From contig NZ_JAUSSG010000010.1 in NCBI RefSeq assembly GCF_030812215.1, positions 1-64,000 on the forward strand: a stretch of 64,000 bases of DNA, in the 5' to 3' direction. The stretch is from Variovorax boronicumulans. GTDB taxonomy: Bacteria; Pseudomonadota; Gammaproteobacteria; Burkholderiales; Burkholderiaceae_C. Under the pieces are notes generated by a model, which did not search any database, was not told the origin of the DNA, and saw only the letters and a program-made list of their open reading frames with translations. Each line of letters starts with the position of its first letter. Position 1 is the first letter of the stretch. The position numbers and the translations under genes are program-made. This document shows, in pieces, positions 24,331 to 31,733 of this stretch.

Positions 24331-24633
24331 ATGACCGTTCTGGGGAGACGCCTCAAGCAGGCGAGGCAGTTGGCTGGCTTGTCACAAGAACAAGTTGGCA
24401 TTGAAGCCGACCTTGATCCGATGTCTGCCAGCACGCGAATGAACCGCTACGAGTTGGGCAAACGCGCGCCCGCGTATGAGTTGGTTGAAAGATTCGCGAA
24501 AGTGCTTGGGGTACCGACTGCATATTTCTATGCGGTGGCCGAAGACGAAGCTCAGCTCCTGCTGGCATTCGGCAAGCTGCCGAAGGCCAAGCGGTCACAA
24601 GCTGTCGAGTTCGTTGTCGGCTTGAACAAGTAG
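24331..24633 (+). CDS. XRE-family transcriptional regulator (100 aa)
   Basis: An HTH_3 domain fills residues 4-65: LGRRLKQARQLAGLSQEQVG then RMNRYELGKRAPAYELVERF. The DPMSASTRM segment makes the turn longer than in the usual Cro-type HTH. The C-terminal ~35 residues (LLLAFGKLPKAKRSQAVEF) form a short helical dimerisation tail. It is divergent from the lipoprotein gene, with an inverted-repeat operator between them. It probably controls island maintenance genes. Confidence 0.85.
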   Translation: MTVLGRRLKQARQLAGLSQEQVGIEADLDPMSASTRMNRYELGKRAPAYELVERFAKVLGVPTAYFYAVAEDEAQLLLAFGKLPKAKRSQAVEFVVGLNK

Positions 24634-24663
24634 ATGCCTCCCCACCGAGCAACGAGGCTCATT

Positions 24664-25035
24664 TCAGTATTCCTCCGGCAACAACAACGTGGTCACACTG
24701 CGATCCGCTTCGGTGATCACCCAGATGCGGTCGTCGTCCTCATCTGACCGCGATGGGTCCTGTGCAACTTCTGCCCCCTCCACCGGCGCGCTCTGAAGCG
24801 GCAGTCGATAGACCGATAGCACGCGCGAGTCGTGCGCAAGAGCGTCTTCGTTGGTCTGCGCGTCTTCGGCACAGCATTCACCCCAATCCCCGGCAACGTG
24901 GCGCGCCAGAAGCGTGAAGGGGTTGCTGTTCGTGCGGTGCATAAGCGCGAGAGCACCAGGGGTGGCAACGACGCGGCCAAGTTCGAAACGCGGCGCACGG
25001 TCGGGCTTGATGTAGTCGGAGAGAAGGTTCTTCAT
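24664..25035 (-). CDS. Conserved mobile-element protein of unknown function (123 aa)
   Basis: The protein begins MKNLLSDYIKPDRAPRFELG and continues VVATPGALALMHRTN, with the closing motif VWVI/IWVITEADRSVTTLLLPEEY. This arrangement is familiar from many plasmids, ICEs and islands, where it is often mislabelled as a restriction subunit. It contains no methylase or nuclease motif. It converges on the XRE gene and is transcribed from the region upstream of the integrase. Role unknown. Confidence 0.75.
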   Translation of the reverse strand: MKNLLSDYIKPDRAPRFELGRVVATPGALALMHRTNSNPFTLLARHVAGDWGECCAEDAQTNEDALAHDSRVLSVYRLPLQSAPVEGAEVAQDPSRSDEDDDRIWVITEADRSVTTLLLPEEY

Positions 25036-25241
25036 GGTTGTTTGCTCACAGTGAAACGCCCATGCGGCGGCGCGCCTAGACCTGTGGAGGCAAGGCGCGC
25101 CGACGAAGGGCGAAAGGGTTGGAGAAAGAAAAACAGCCGCAGCGGCTACCGGGTGGACCGGCTCCTACTGCGACTGCTTGCTGCAAGCGGCAAGCGCTTG
25201 CGTACGGGCATGGTCTTACCTAGCTTTCGCCGGCAGGTTTC

Positions 25242-25253
25242 TACCCGTGGGTA
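25242..25253. promoter_or_regulatory. Small palindrome TACCC-GT-GGGTA
   Basis: Arms TACCC/GGGTA lie within CTACCCGTGGGTAT, beside an AT-rich TATTGTATCAT run, between the 123-aa gene and the integrase 3' end. The CTACC/GGTA half-sites resemble those of the operator at 24257, but the spacing differs. Confidence 0.3.
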
Positions 25254-25325
25254 TATTGTATCATAAAAACAACAAATCAAACTGGCCGGTACGGTGTGTG
25301 AGCCCCGTATACGAGCACGAAGAGC

Positions 25326-26606
25326 CTAGGGCGCGGATCCCTTAGAACGCATTTCGCCTGTTTGTCCCTTGATGTAGGTAGCCCAGTCTTCCATCAGCTG
25401 CCGGCGCTTCTCCACCATGTCGCTGCGGGCGTAGGCACGTACCGTTTGATCGCCCACCAAGTGGGCCAGCGCGAACTCCAGCATCTCGGCGGCGTACTGC
25501 GTGTTGTCCATGCCCCAGGTGCGAAAGGTCGCTCGGAAGCCGTGCATGGTGTGCGGCTGTCCAAGGCGGCGCAGCAACTGCGTGAACACCATATCGCTGT
25601 ACTTCTTGCCCCGAGGCGAGGGGAACACCAGATCGCTGGCGCGAGCAGCGTCTGCGGAAACGCCGCCTTCTGCGTCCCGCTCGGCCTGCAGGGCGCGCGC
25701 CGCCCACAACAATTCGGTGGCCCGGTTCGACAACGGCACACGATGCTCGCGTCCAGCCTTCATGCGCTCCGCCGGGATCGTCCAGTTGCGGAGCGACGTA
25801 TCGAACTCTGACCAGCGGGCACCCCGAATCTCGCCTGAGCGGGTGGCCGTCAGCACACCGAACTCGAACGCCAGCTGCACCGTGGCGGTGGCCGTGCTGG
25901 CATGGACCTGGGCCAACAGCTCGCCGATCTGTGGGTGCGGGCAGGACGGGTGGTGCTCCACCTTCCGCGCCTTCTCGTTGGCACCCAGCGCGATCCTGAC
26001 CTGTTCCCAGAACTCACTGTCAACGCCACGGCAATAATCTTTGGCCGCACCGTAATTGATCACCTTGCGAATTCTTTGCAAAAGGCGGTCAGCCGTCTCT
26101 GCTTTTTCTTTCCAGATAGGCGTCAATGCCTTCAGAATTTCGCGCTTGCCGACTTCACGGACAGGAAGCTTCCCGAAATGCGGGAAAGCGTAGGTGGTCA
26201 GCGTATTGATCCATTGATCCTTGTGCTTGGCGTTTTTCCAATCGTCGGCGTGCTCCTTGTGGTATTCCTCGGCGCAGGCCTTGAACGTCACGCTGGCCTG
26301 TTCTAATTGAATTGCGGTAGTCTTGAGTTCGATATTCTTTTGCTCGCGATGCTGAATGGGGTCAATACCCTCTGCGATCTGGATTCGATGTTCTTGGGCA
26401 CGCTCGCGGGCTCGCGCCAGGCTCACGTCAGCCAGGGAGCCCAGCCCCATGTCGCGGGTTCTGCCGAGGAAGGAGTAGCGCAAAATCCAGGCTTGACTGC
26501 CCCCTGGGGCCACTCTGAGATACAGGCCTCGGCCGTCGAGGTGGTAGCCGGGCTTTTTTGCTTTGTTTCGGATGCTGGTAATAGTTAATAGGTTATGGCG
26601 GGTCAT
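25326..26606 (-). CDS. int: P4-type tyrosine integrase
   Basis: This 426-aa site-specific recombinase is taken from ATG 26606 (MTRHNLLTITSIRNK); the upstream extension to 26732 is non-homologous-looking. It has the N-terminal DUF4102-like arm-binding domain (GYHLDGRGLYLRVAPGGSQA), a core-binding domain, and catalytic residues Arg in ATRSGEIRGA, H-x-x-R in HGFRATFRTWG, and His and Tyr in LAHLVGDQTVRAYAR. This family usually integrates in tRNA genes. No tRNA is visible next to it, though a candidate sRNA is. It faces into the island, marking 26.6 kb as the right end. Confidence 0.95.
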   Translation of the reverse strand: MTRHNLLTITSIRNKAKKPGYHLDGRGLYLRVAPGGSQAWILRYSFLGRTRDMGLGSLADVSLARARERAQEHRIQIAEGIDPIQHREQKNIELKTTAIQLEQASVTFKACAEEYHKEHADDWKNAKHKDQWINTLTTYAFPHFGKLPVREVGKREILKALTPIWKEKAETADRLLQRIRKVINYGAAKDYCRGVDSEFWEQVRIALGANEKARKVEHHPSCPHPQIGELLAQVHASTATATVQLAFEFGVLTATRSGEIRGARWSEFDTSLRNWTIPAERMKAGREHRVPLSNRATELLWAARALQAERDAEGGVSADAARASDLVFPSPRGKKYSDMVFTQLLRRLGQPHTMHGFRATFRTWGMDNTQYAAEMLEFALAHLVGDQTVRAYARSDMVEKRRQLMEDWATYIKGQTGEMRSKGSAP

Positions 26607-26655
26607 GTTTTGGCTGTAGCTACACCTTGTTGGGTGCCGGCTTTTTACGGTGCAA

Positions 26656-26678
26656 TTTGGTAGACCAATTTTACCAAA
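26656..26678. promoter_or_regulatory. Inverted repeat upstream of the integrase
   Basis: TTTGGTA-N9-TACCAAA, 50 bp upstream of the integrase start, with AT-rich surroundings. It could be an int operator, an AlpA/integrase arm site or part of att. Confidence 0.4.
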
Positions 26679-26808
26679 AACCGCCCTAAAAACATGCCTA
26701 TGCTTTTGCCCATTCTTTGAGCTGGCCGTCAATAAACGTGGTTACCCGCTATTGGGCTGTATGTTTTTTGCAAGTGCGTGCGGCCAAAGGCTTTTTGTAC
26801 TTTGCTGG

Positions 26809-26837
26809 TTGCCATTGGGTGGCACTGCACTTATAAT
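26809..26837 (+). promoter_or_regulatory. Consensus sigma-70 promoter of a candidate sRNA
   Basis: -35 TTGCCA (26809-26814), 17-bp spacer, -10 TATAAT (26832-26837). This is the best promoter match seen in the window. No ORF follows; a terminator lies 68 bp downstream. Confidence 0.7.
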
Positions 26838-26843
26838 ATGGCG

Positions 26844-26937
26844 GCCGCCTGCTCCGCCAGAGATTGATTGTTCGTAACCGTTCGCGAACATGCAGATAGC
26901 AAGAAGCCCAAGTCGCCACAAGCACTTGGGCTTTTTT
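26844..26937 (+). ncRNA. Candidate small RNA (~94 nt) at the island/core border
   Basis: A transcript starting about 7 nt after the TATAAT box would run through a first hairpin (TGTTCG 26869 / CGAACA 26885, overlapping the palindrome GTTCGCGAAC) to the strong terminator at 26905-26937. There is no credible small ORF. The position just outside the integrase suggests either a core sRNA used as integration site or an island-encoded regulator. The family is not recognised; it does not fold as a tRNA by eye. Confidence 0.5.
26905..26937 (+). terminator. Rho-independent terminator
   Basis: 9-bp perfect stem AGCCCAAGT / ACTTGGGCT with a 10-nt loop, followed by TTTTTT. It ends the candidate sRNA and isolates the core gene at 27062. 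Confidence 0.85.
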
Positions 26938-27061
26938 GTTTTCCAGAGTGTCATATGACACGTTGCTTCACAGCCACAAGGGTCAAGCCACCGAGACCTT
27001 CGTCCAGCGGTACGATCCAAAGGTTTTACTTTCAAGCGCGAAAATTTCGCAAGGAGCCTCG

Positions 27062-27418
27062 ATGGCCGGACAGACCTCAACGCCGCCGCGTAACAAGACC
27101 TCCCTCGACAGGACGCTCCAAAAGAGCGAAGAAGTCGCTGCCGACGTGCAGCGGGCATCGGACAACCTGGCCGTGGTGAGCACGGTGCTCGAGCAGGAAC
27201 TGCCTGACGAGATCCAGGTCGGCGAGGTGGCGCAGGCCATCGAACACACGAGCCAACTCGAAGAAAAGCTGGCCAAGTCGGCGGAGAAACTGGCCGAGGT
27301 GAATGCCGCGCTGAGCGAAGAGATCGAGAAGCGCCTCGAAGTGACCGCCGAGCGCGACGAGAGCCAAGCCCTGGCCGAGAAGCTCAAGGCAAAGATCCAG
27401 ACCAACGGTTCGAACTGA
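27062..27418 (+). CDS. Coiled-coil protein of unknown function (118 aa)
   Basis: The start is set at ATG 27062 because AAGGAG lies 8 bp upstream and the further 42 codons run back into the terminator region. After a short polar N-terminus (MAGQTSTPPRNKTSLDRTL) nearly the whole protein is an amphipathic, Glu/Lys/Leu-rich helix (LEEKLAKSAEKLAEVNAALSE), so a long coiled coil is likely. There is no membrane span or signal. It is followed 104 bp later by a receiver-domain gene on the same strand. No family recognised. Confidence 0.7.
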   Translation: MAGQTSTPPRNKTSLDRTLQKSEEVAADVQRASDNLAVVSTVLEQELPDEIQVGEVAQAIEHTSQLEEKLAKSAEKLAEVNAALSEEIEKRLEVTAERDESQALAEKLKAKIQTNGSN

Positions 27419-27522
27419 CGCAGCCTCGGGAACCGTCTTTCGCCGGTCCGTCGTCTCCCTTCTCCTACGCTGCGGCTCCGTTCGGCACGCTACGCTATTG
27501 GTTCTCACAGCGAAACCAAGGC

Positions 27523-27912
27523 ATGGCCCTCATCACGTTCCTCGTCGAGGACAACAAGACCATCAGAGACAACCTGGTCCCGGCACTCGAAGACCTGGTG
27601 AACGGACGGGTGGTCGGCTTTGCCGAGACGGAGTCGGATGCGCTGGCCTGGCTCGCGGCCCATCCCCATGACTGGCAGCTCCTGATCGTCGACCTGTTCC
27701 TGAAAGAAGGCTCCGGCCTGGGCGTGCTGGCCGGCTGCAAGACCCGCTCGGCGGGCCAACGGGTCGTGGTGCTGAGCAACTACGTGACAGTGGACATCCG
27801 GGCCCGCTGCGAAGCGCTGGGTGCCGACGCCGTGTTCGACAAGTCCCGAGATCTAGACGCCTTCATCGAGTACTGCAACACCGACCGTCCCTCGGGCCTC
27901 GCCGAACTTTGA
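27523..27912 (+). CDS. Single-domain response regulator
   Basis: This 129-aa receiver-only protein carries the acidic pair E9/D10 (FLVEDNK), phospho-acceptor D57 (LLIVDLFL), S85 (VVLSNY) and K107 (VFDKSRD). There is no output domain, so it acts through protein-protein contacts or as a phosphate sink. The GSGLGVLAGCK segment after D57 is normal for the family. No histidine kinase is nearby. It is possibly co-transcribed with the coiled-coil gene and ends at a bidirectional terminator. Confidence 0.88.
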   Translation: MALITFLVEDNKTIRDNLVPALEDLVNGRVVGFAETESDALAWLAAHPHDWQLLIVDLFLKEGSGLGVLAGCKTRSAGQRVVVLSNYVTVDIRARCEALGADAVFDKSRDLDAFIEYCNTDRPSGLAEL

Positions 27913-27939
27913 ATTTGCCGCGATTGCCGAGCACATGAA

Positions 27940-27961
27940 AAAAGGGCCCGAAGGCCCTTTT
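27940..27961. terminator. Bidirectional terminator
   Basis: AAAAGGGCC-CGAA-GGCCCTTTT perfect stem with a tetraloop, with A/T tracts on both sides. It serves the response regulator (plus) and the binding-protein gene (minus), whose stops face each other. Confidence 0.85.
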
Positions 27962-28008
27962 CTTTTTCAGCAGACAAGCCGCGCGAACTGCGCGGCTGCC
28001 GATGCGCC

Positions 28009-29217
28009 TCAGCGCACCACGGCGATCTGCGTACGGGCACCACCCTTGTACGTGAACAAGGTCAGCGCGCCGTTCTTGATGTCGCCCTTTTCGTCGAAGG
28101 CGATCGGGCCGGTCACGCCCTTGTATTGCACCTTGCCGACTTCAGGCAGGTACTTTTCCGGGTCGGACGAACCGGCCTTGACCATGGCTTCGGCCAGCAC
28201 GTTGACCGCGTCGTAGACGTACGGTGCATAGATCTGCACATCGACGCCGTTCTTGGTCTTGAACTTGGCCTTGAAGTCTTCCAGCGGCTGCTTGAAGTCG
28301 CCGTCGACACCGCCGGCTTCGGCACACACCACCATGTCTTCGCCGATGGCATCGCCAGCGAGCTTCGGCAGTTCAGCGGTGCACAGGCCGTCGCCGCCCA
28401 TGAACTTGACGTTCAGGCCGAGCTGCTTGACCTGCTTGAGCATCGGGCCGCCGACGGCATCCATGCCGCCGAAGAACAGGACGTCGGGCTTGGCAGCCTT
28501 CAGCTTGGTCAGGATGGCGTTGAAGTCGGTCGACTTGTCGGTGGTGAATTCGTGGCCCACGATGGTGGCGCCGGCTGCCTTGGCTGCCTTCTCGAATTCT
28601 TCGGCAACGCCTTGGCCGTAGGCCGTGCGGTCGTCGATCACGGCGATGTTCTTGCCCTTGAGCGTTTCGACTGCGTACTTGCCCAGCGTGCCGCCCAGTT
28701 GCGTGTCGTCGGCCACCACGCGGAACGCGGTCTTGAAGCCTTGGCGCGTGTACTTGGGGTTGGTTGCCGATGGCGAGATCTGCGGAATGCCGGCGTCGCT
28801 GTACAGCTTGGAGGCGGGAATAGTCGTGCCCGAGTTCAGGTGACCGACCACGCCGTTGACCTTTTCGTCGACCAGCTTCTGGGCGACTGCGGTGCCTTGC
28901 TTCGGATCGCCTGCGTCGTCTTCGGCGATCAGCACGAACTTGGCAACCTTGTCGCCGATCTTCACGCCCTTGGCGTTCAGGTCTTCGATGGCCATCTTGG
29001 CGCCGAACTCGTTGTCCTTCCCAAGGTGGGCAATGGGACCGCTGCTCGGGCCGACGTGACCGATCTTGACGACCAGTGCATCGGCAGGAGGTGCTGCGGG
29101 TGCGGGGGCAGCCGCCGTGGGCGCCGGCGTTGCAGCGGGTGCAGCAGCTTCTTCTTTCTTGCCGCAAGCCACCAGCGTGAGTGCAGCCAGTGCGACCGCA
29201 GTCCATTTCAATTGCAT
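28009..29217 (-). CDS. Branched-chain amino-acid ABC transporter binding lipoprotein
   Basis: This 402-aa Leu/Ile/Val-binding-type protein (peripla_BP_6) is taken from ATG 29217, which has a GGAGGT site upstream and is followed directly by a lipoprotein signal ending TLVACGKK. After an Ala/Pro-rich linker come VKIGHVGPSSGPIAHLGKD, INGVVGHLNSGTT-like and GYGQG-type regions typical of LivK/LivJ. Permease and ATPase genes are not adjacent, so it is an orphan receptor or works with a distant LivHMGF. High codon bias suggests strong expression. Confidence 0.9.
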   Translation of the reverse strand: MQLKWTAVALAALTLVACGKKEEAAAPAATPAPTAAAPAPAAPPADALVVKIGHVGPSSGPIAHLGKDNEFGAKMAIEDLNAKGVKIGDKVAKFVLIAEDDAGDPKQGTAVAQKLVDEKVNGVVGHLNSGTTIPASKLYSDAGIPQISPSATNPKYTRQGFKTAFRVVADDTQLGGTLGKYAVETLKGKNIAVIDDRTAYGQGVAEEFEKAAKAAGATIVGHEFTTDKSTDFNAILTKLKAAKPDVLFFGGMDAVGGPMLKQVKQLGLNVKFMGGDGLCTAELPKLAGDAIGEDMVVCAEAGGVDGDFKQPLEDFKAKFKTKNGVDVQIYAPYVYDAVNVLAEAMVKAGSSDPEKYLPEVGKVQYKGVTGPIAFDEKGDIKNGALTLFTYKGGARTQIAVVR

Positions 29218-29293
29218 GGGAAACCTCCAGAACTTGGATGAAAACAATAAAAAACCGGTCGTGTGATCCGGGCGCGCAGACCTCGCAAGTTTC

Positions 29294-29339
29294 GCGCCGC
29301 AGACCAGCGGCACCCTCACGCCATTCCGACCTGCGGCGC
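29294..29339. repeat. Inverted repeat between two minus-strand genes
   Basis: GCGCCGCAG / CTGCGGCGC, 9-bp perfect arms with a 28-nt loop, between the 3' end of the 131-aa gene (29355) and the livK-like promoter. It could be a terminator without a T-tract. Confidence 0.4.
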
Positions 29340-29354
29340 AGTTTAGCCGAGGAT

Positions 29355-29750
29355 TTATGCGCCGGAAGCTGGCGTAGACCCTGTGTTTTCGGAGAGTTCG
29401 GCGGCCATGGATTCGATCACCAAAGCACGCAGAACGGCCTCGATTTCACCGCGCAGGCGCGGCACCATGTCGTCGAGTTGCTGCTGGACCGCGGCGGACA
29501 CGGCATCGCTCAATCGCTCCTCGAGAGAGAGGTCCACGCGCTGCAGCACGCGATGCAAAAGCTGCTCCTCGAGACTGACGATTTCAGCCTGCGTGAGCTG
29601 CGCCGCGGGCGGCAGTGCGACCGCGCTGGCGGGGTCGGGCTGTGGCACCGGCGCATCGGCCGGCTCGGGGCTCGCGGGCTCCGCGGGGATATCGAGCACC
29701 GTGGTCAATGTGGGGACGAACCGGGGCGGCGTGCGCAGCGTGCTGGCCAT
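29355..29750 (-). CDS. Hypothetical protein downstream of holC (131 aa)
   Basis: The protein starts MASTLRTPPRFVPTLTTVLD. It has a Pro/Ala-rich first half (residues ~20-55) and a helical second half (LTQAEIVSLEEQLLHRVLQR...) likely to form a coiled coil. ATG 29750 lies 1 bp after the holC stop, so it is co-translated with pepA-holC. I do not recognise the family, though a similar small gene follows holC in related genomes to my recollection. No membrane segment. Confidence 0.7.
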   Translation of the reverse strand: MASTLRTPPRFVPTLTTVLDIPAEPASPEPADAPVPQPDPASAVALPPAAQLTQAEIVSLEEQLLHRVLQRVDLSLEERLSDAVSAAVQQQLDDMVPRLRGEIEAVLRALVIESMAAELSENTGSTPASGA

Positions 29751-29751
29751 G

Positions 29752-30195
29752 TCAGGAAGCGCTCCTTGCGAAGTCGTGCGGCTGGATGGTGTAGCCGCGA
29801 TCGGCGTAATGGCGCCAGCGCGAGCGGCCGACCTGCCGGTCGTTGGCCTCATCGCTCACGATGTCGATCAGGCGCTCGAAGCGCTCGAAACCGGCGGGCA
29901 CTTCGAGGCCCAGGTTCACGAGCATCTCGCGGTGCGGCAGCGATGCCGCATCGGCGCTTCCCGACGAAAGGATCACCGGCGAGCGGGCCACCACGTGGGC
30001 CTGCGCATCGCTGCGGCAATGCGCGACGAAATCGACGGGCGACAGCTGCCAGAGCGCCGCATCGACCACGTCGAGCGCCTCGGCATCGCCGACCACCACC
30101 ACCCGCAGGCCGCGTGCATTCACGGCCTTGCGAACGAGCCGGCAAGCGTAGTTCAGCTTGTCGGGCGCGTTGAAGTGAAAGCCGATTTCCGTCAC
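29752..30195 (-). CDS. holC: DNA polymerase III chi subunit
   Basis: This 147-aa clamp-loader accessory subunit links SSB to the polymerase III holoenzyme through psi. It starts at GTG 30195, which overlaps the pepA stop (GTGA); the longer frame to 30354 lies inside pepA. Family features are FHFNAPDKLNYACRLVRKA, LWQLSPVDFVAHC and the closing RHYADRGYTIQPHDF. The pepA-holC order is typical of proteobacteria. Confidence 0.92.
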   Translation of the reverse strand: MTEIGFHFNAPDKLNYACRLVRKAVNARGLRVVVVGDAEALDVVDAALWQLSPVDFVAHCRSDAQAHVVARSPVILSSGSADAASLPHREMLVNLGLEVPAGFERFERLIDIVSDEANDRQVGRSRWRHYADRGYTIQPHDFARSAS

Positions 30196-31712
30196 TTCGG
30201 GGACTTGGCCTTGCGTGCCGAGGCCTTCGGCTCTGCCTTCGTCCTGGCCTTGGGCGTGGCGATGGCAGCCTTGTCGGCCGCGCGCGTCGTCAGGTAGGAC
30301 ACCAGCAGCCCCACCGGCCGGCCCGTCGAGCCCTTGGCCGCCCCGCTCTTCCATGCGGTGCCAGCGATGTCCAGATGCGCCCAGGGAAAGTCGCCGACGA
30401 AGCGCTGCAGGAACTTGGCCGCGACCACCGCGCCGCCGGCTCGCCCGCCGATGTTGGCCACGTCGGCAAAGTTGCTCTTGAGGCCTTCGGCATAGTCGTC
30501 GTCGAGTGGCATGCGCCAGCAGCGATCCTGCGATTGCTCACCGGCCGCCTGCAGCGCCCCGGCCAGCGTCTCGTCGCTCGCGAAGAGGCCGCTGCGCACG
30601 CCACCGAGCGCGATCACGCAGGCGCCGGTGAGCGTGGCGATGTCGATCACCGCCGCCGGCTCGAAACGCTTGGCATAGGTCAGCGCATCGCACAGGATGA
30701 GCCGGCCCTCGGCGTCGGTGTTGAGCACCTCGATGGTCTGCCCGCTCATGCTGGTGACCACGTCGCCGGGCTTCACGGCCTTGCCGTCGTTCATGTTCTC
30801 GCACGAGGGAATGAGGCCGACCACGTTGATCGCCGGCTGGATCTCGCCGAGCGCGCGGAAGGTGCCCAGCACGCTCGCAGCGCCGCACATGTCGAACTTC
30901 ATCTCGTCCATCTCGGCCGCGGGCTTGAGCGAGACGCCGCCGGTGTCGAAGGTGATGCCCTTGCCGACCAGCACCACGGGCGCCTGGTCCTTGGACGCGC
31001 CCTGGTAGCGCAGCACGATGAAACGCAGCGGCTCGGCCGAACCCTGCGCCACCGCGGCGAAGGAGCCCATGCCCAGCTTCTCGACTTCCTTGGGCCCGAG
31101 CACCTCGCACTTGATGTTGTCGAGCTTGGCCAGTCCCTTGGCGGCTTCGGCCAGCAGCGTGGGCGTGGCGTGGTTGGCCGGGCGGTTGCCCCATTCCTTG
31201 GCCAGTTCGATGCCCAGCACGGTGGCGCGGGCCTCGTCGAAAGCCTTGTTCGCGCCGGTCGCATCGGCCACGCCGACGGTCAGGTGGCGGATGCTGCGCG
31301 CCTCGGCCTTCGGCTTGGTGGTCGTGTAGACATAGCTGGCATCGGCCGCGGCGGTAACGGCGGAAGCCACTGCGGCACCATCGGCCGGCTGGGCGAACAC
31401 GACAACGGCCCGCTTGGGCCGATGGGCCTTGGCTGCGTTGACCGCCGCGATCACGCCGCTGCGCACCGACGCGGGCTTGCCGTCGCCAATGGCGGCGAGC
31501 ACGACGCGGGAGGCCACGACGTCGTCGGGGCGGTAGAGTGAGAGGAGCTTGCCGGCCTTGTCGGGCAGGTCGCCGGCCTTGCGCGCGCTGGCGGCCAGCA
31601 CGGAAAGGGAGTCTTTGGAGGTGATGGGCGCGCTGCCGACGAGCACGATGAGGACGTCGGATTTTTCGGCTGCGGCCTGGGCGATGGTGAGGGGCTTGAG
31701 TTGAAAGTCCAT
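30192..31712 (-). CDS. pepA: Leucyl aminopeptidase (M17)
   Basis: This 506-aa cytosolic M17 zinc aminopeptidase removes N-terminal residues from peptides; in E. coli it is also a DNA-binding factor. The signature NTDAEGRLILCDAL is present, as are VGKGITFDTGG and KFDMCGAASV with the metal ligands. The C-terminus carries an unusual Lys/Ala-rich tail (KAEPKASARKAKSPK). ATG 31712 has AAGGATT upstream. It is divergent from lptF with only 21 bp between the two start codons. Confidence 0.97.
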   Translation of the reverse strand: MDFQLKPLTIAQAAAEKSDVLIVLVGSAPITSKDSLSVLAASARKAGDLPDKAGKLLSLYRPDDVVASRVVLAAIGDGKPASVRSGVIAAVNAAKAHRPKRAVVVFAQPADGAAVASAVTAAADASYVYTTTKPKAEARSIRHLTVGVADATGANKAFDEARATVLGIELAKEWGNRPANHATPTLLAEAAKGLAKLDNIKCEVLGPKEVEKLGMGSFAAVAQGSAEPLRFIVLRYQGASKDQAPVVLVGKGITFDTGGVSLKPAAEMDEMKFDMCGAASVLGTFRALGEIQPAINVVGLIPSCENMNDGKAVKPGDVVTSMSGQTIEVLNTDAEGRLILCDALTYAKRFEPAAVIDIATLTGACVIALGGVRSGLFASDETLAGALQAAGEQSQDRCWRMPLDDDYAEGLKSNFADVANIGGRAGGAVVAAKFLQRFVGDFPWAHLDIAGTAWKSGAAKGSTGRPVGLLVSYLTTRAADKAAIATPKARTKAEPKASARKAKSPK

Positions 31713-31733
31713 AATCCTTTTTTTCCTCGAACG

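Noticed and set aside
24664..25035. Type I restriction subunit
   Set aside because: This label is common for the family, but the sequence has no methylase, helicase or nuclease motif.
26607..26808. A tRNA gene as the integrase attachment site
   Set aside because: I looked for a cloverleaf and a T-loop (GTTCRANNC) on both strands between the integrase and 27 kb; the GTTCGCGAAC palindrome superficially resembles one but has no acceptor/anticodon arms.
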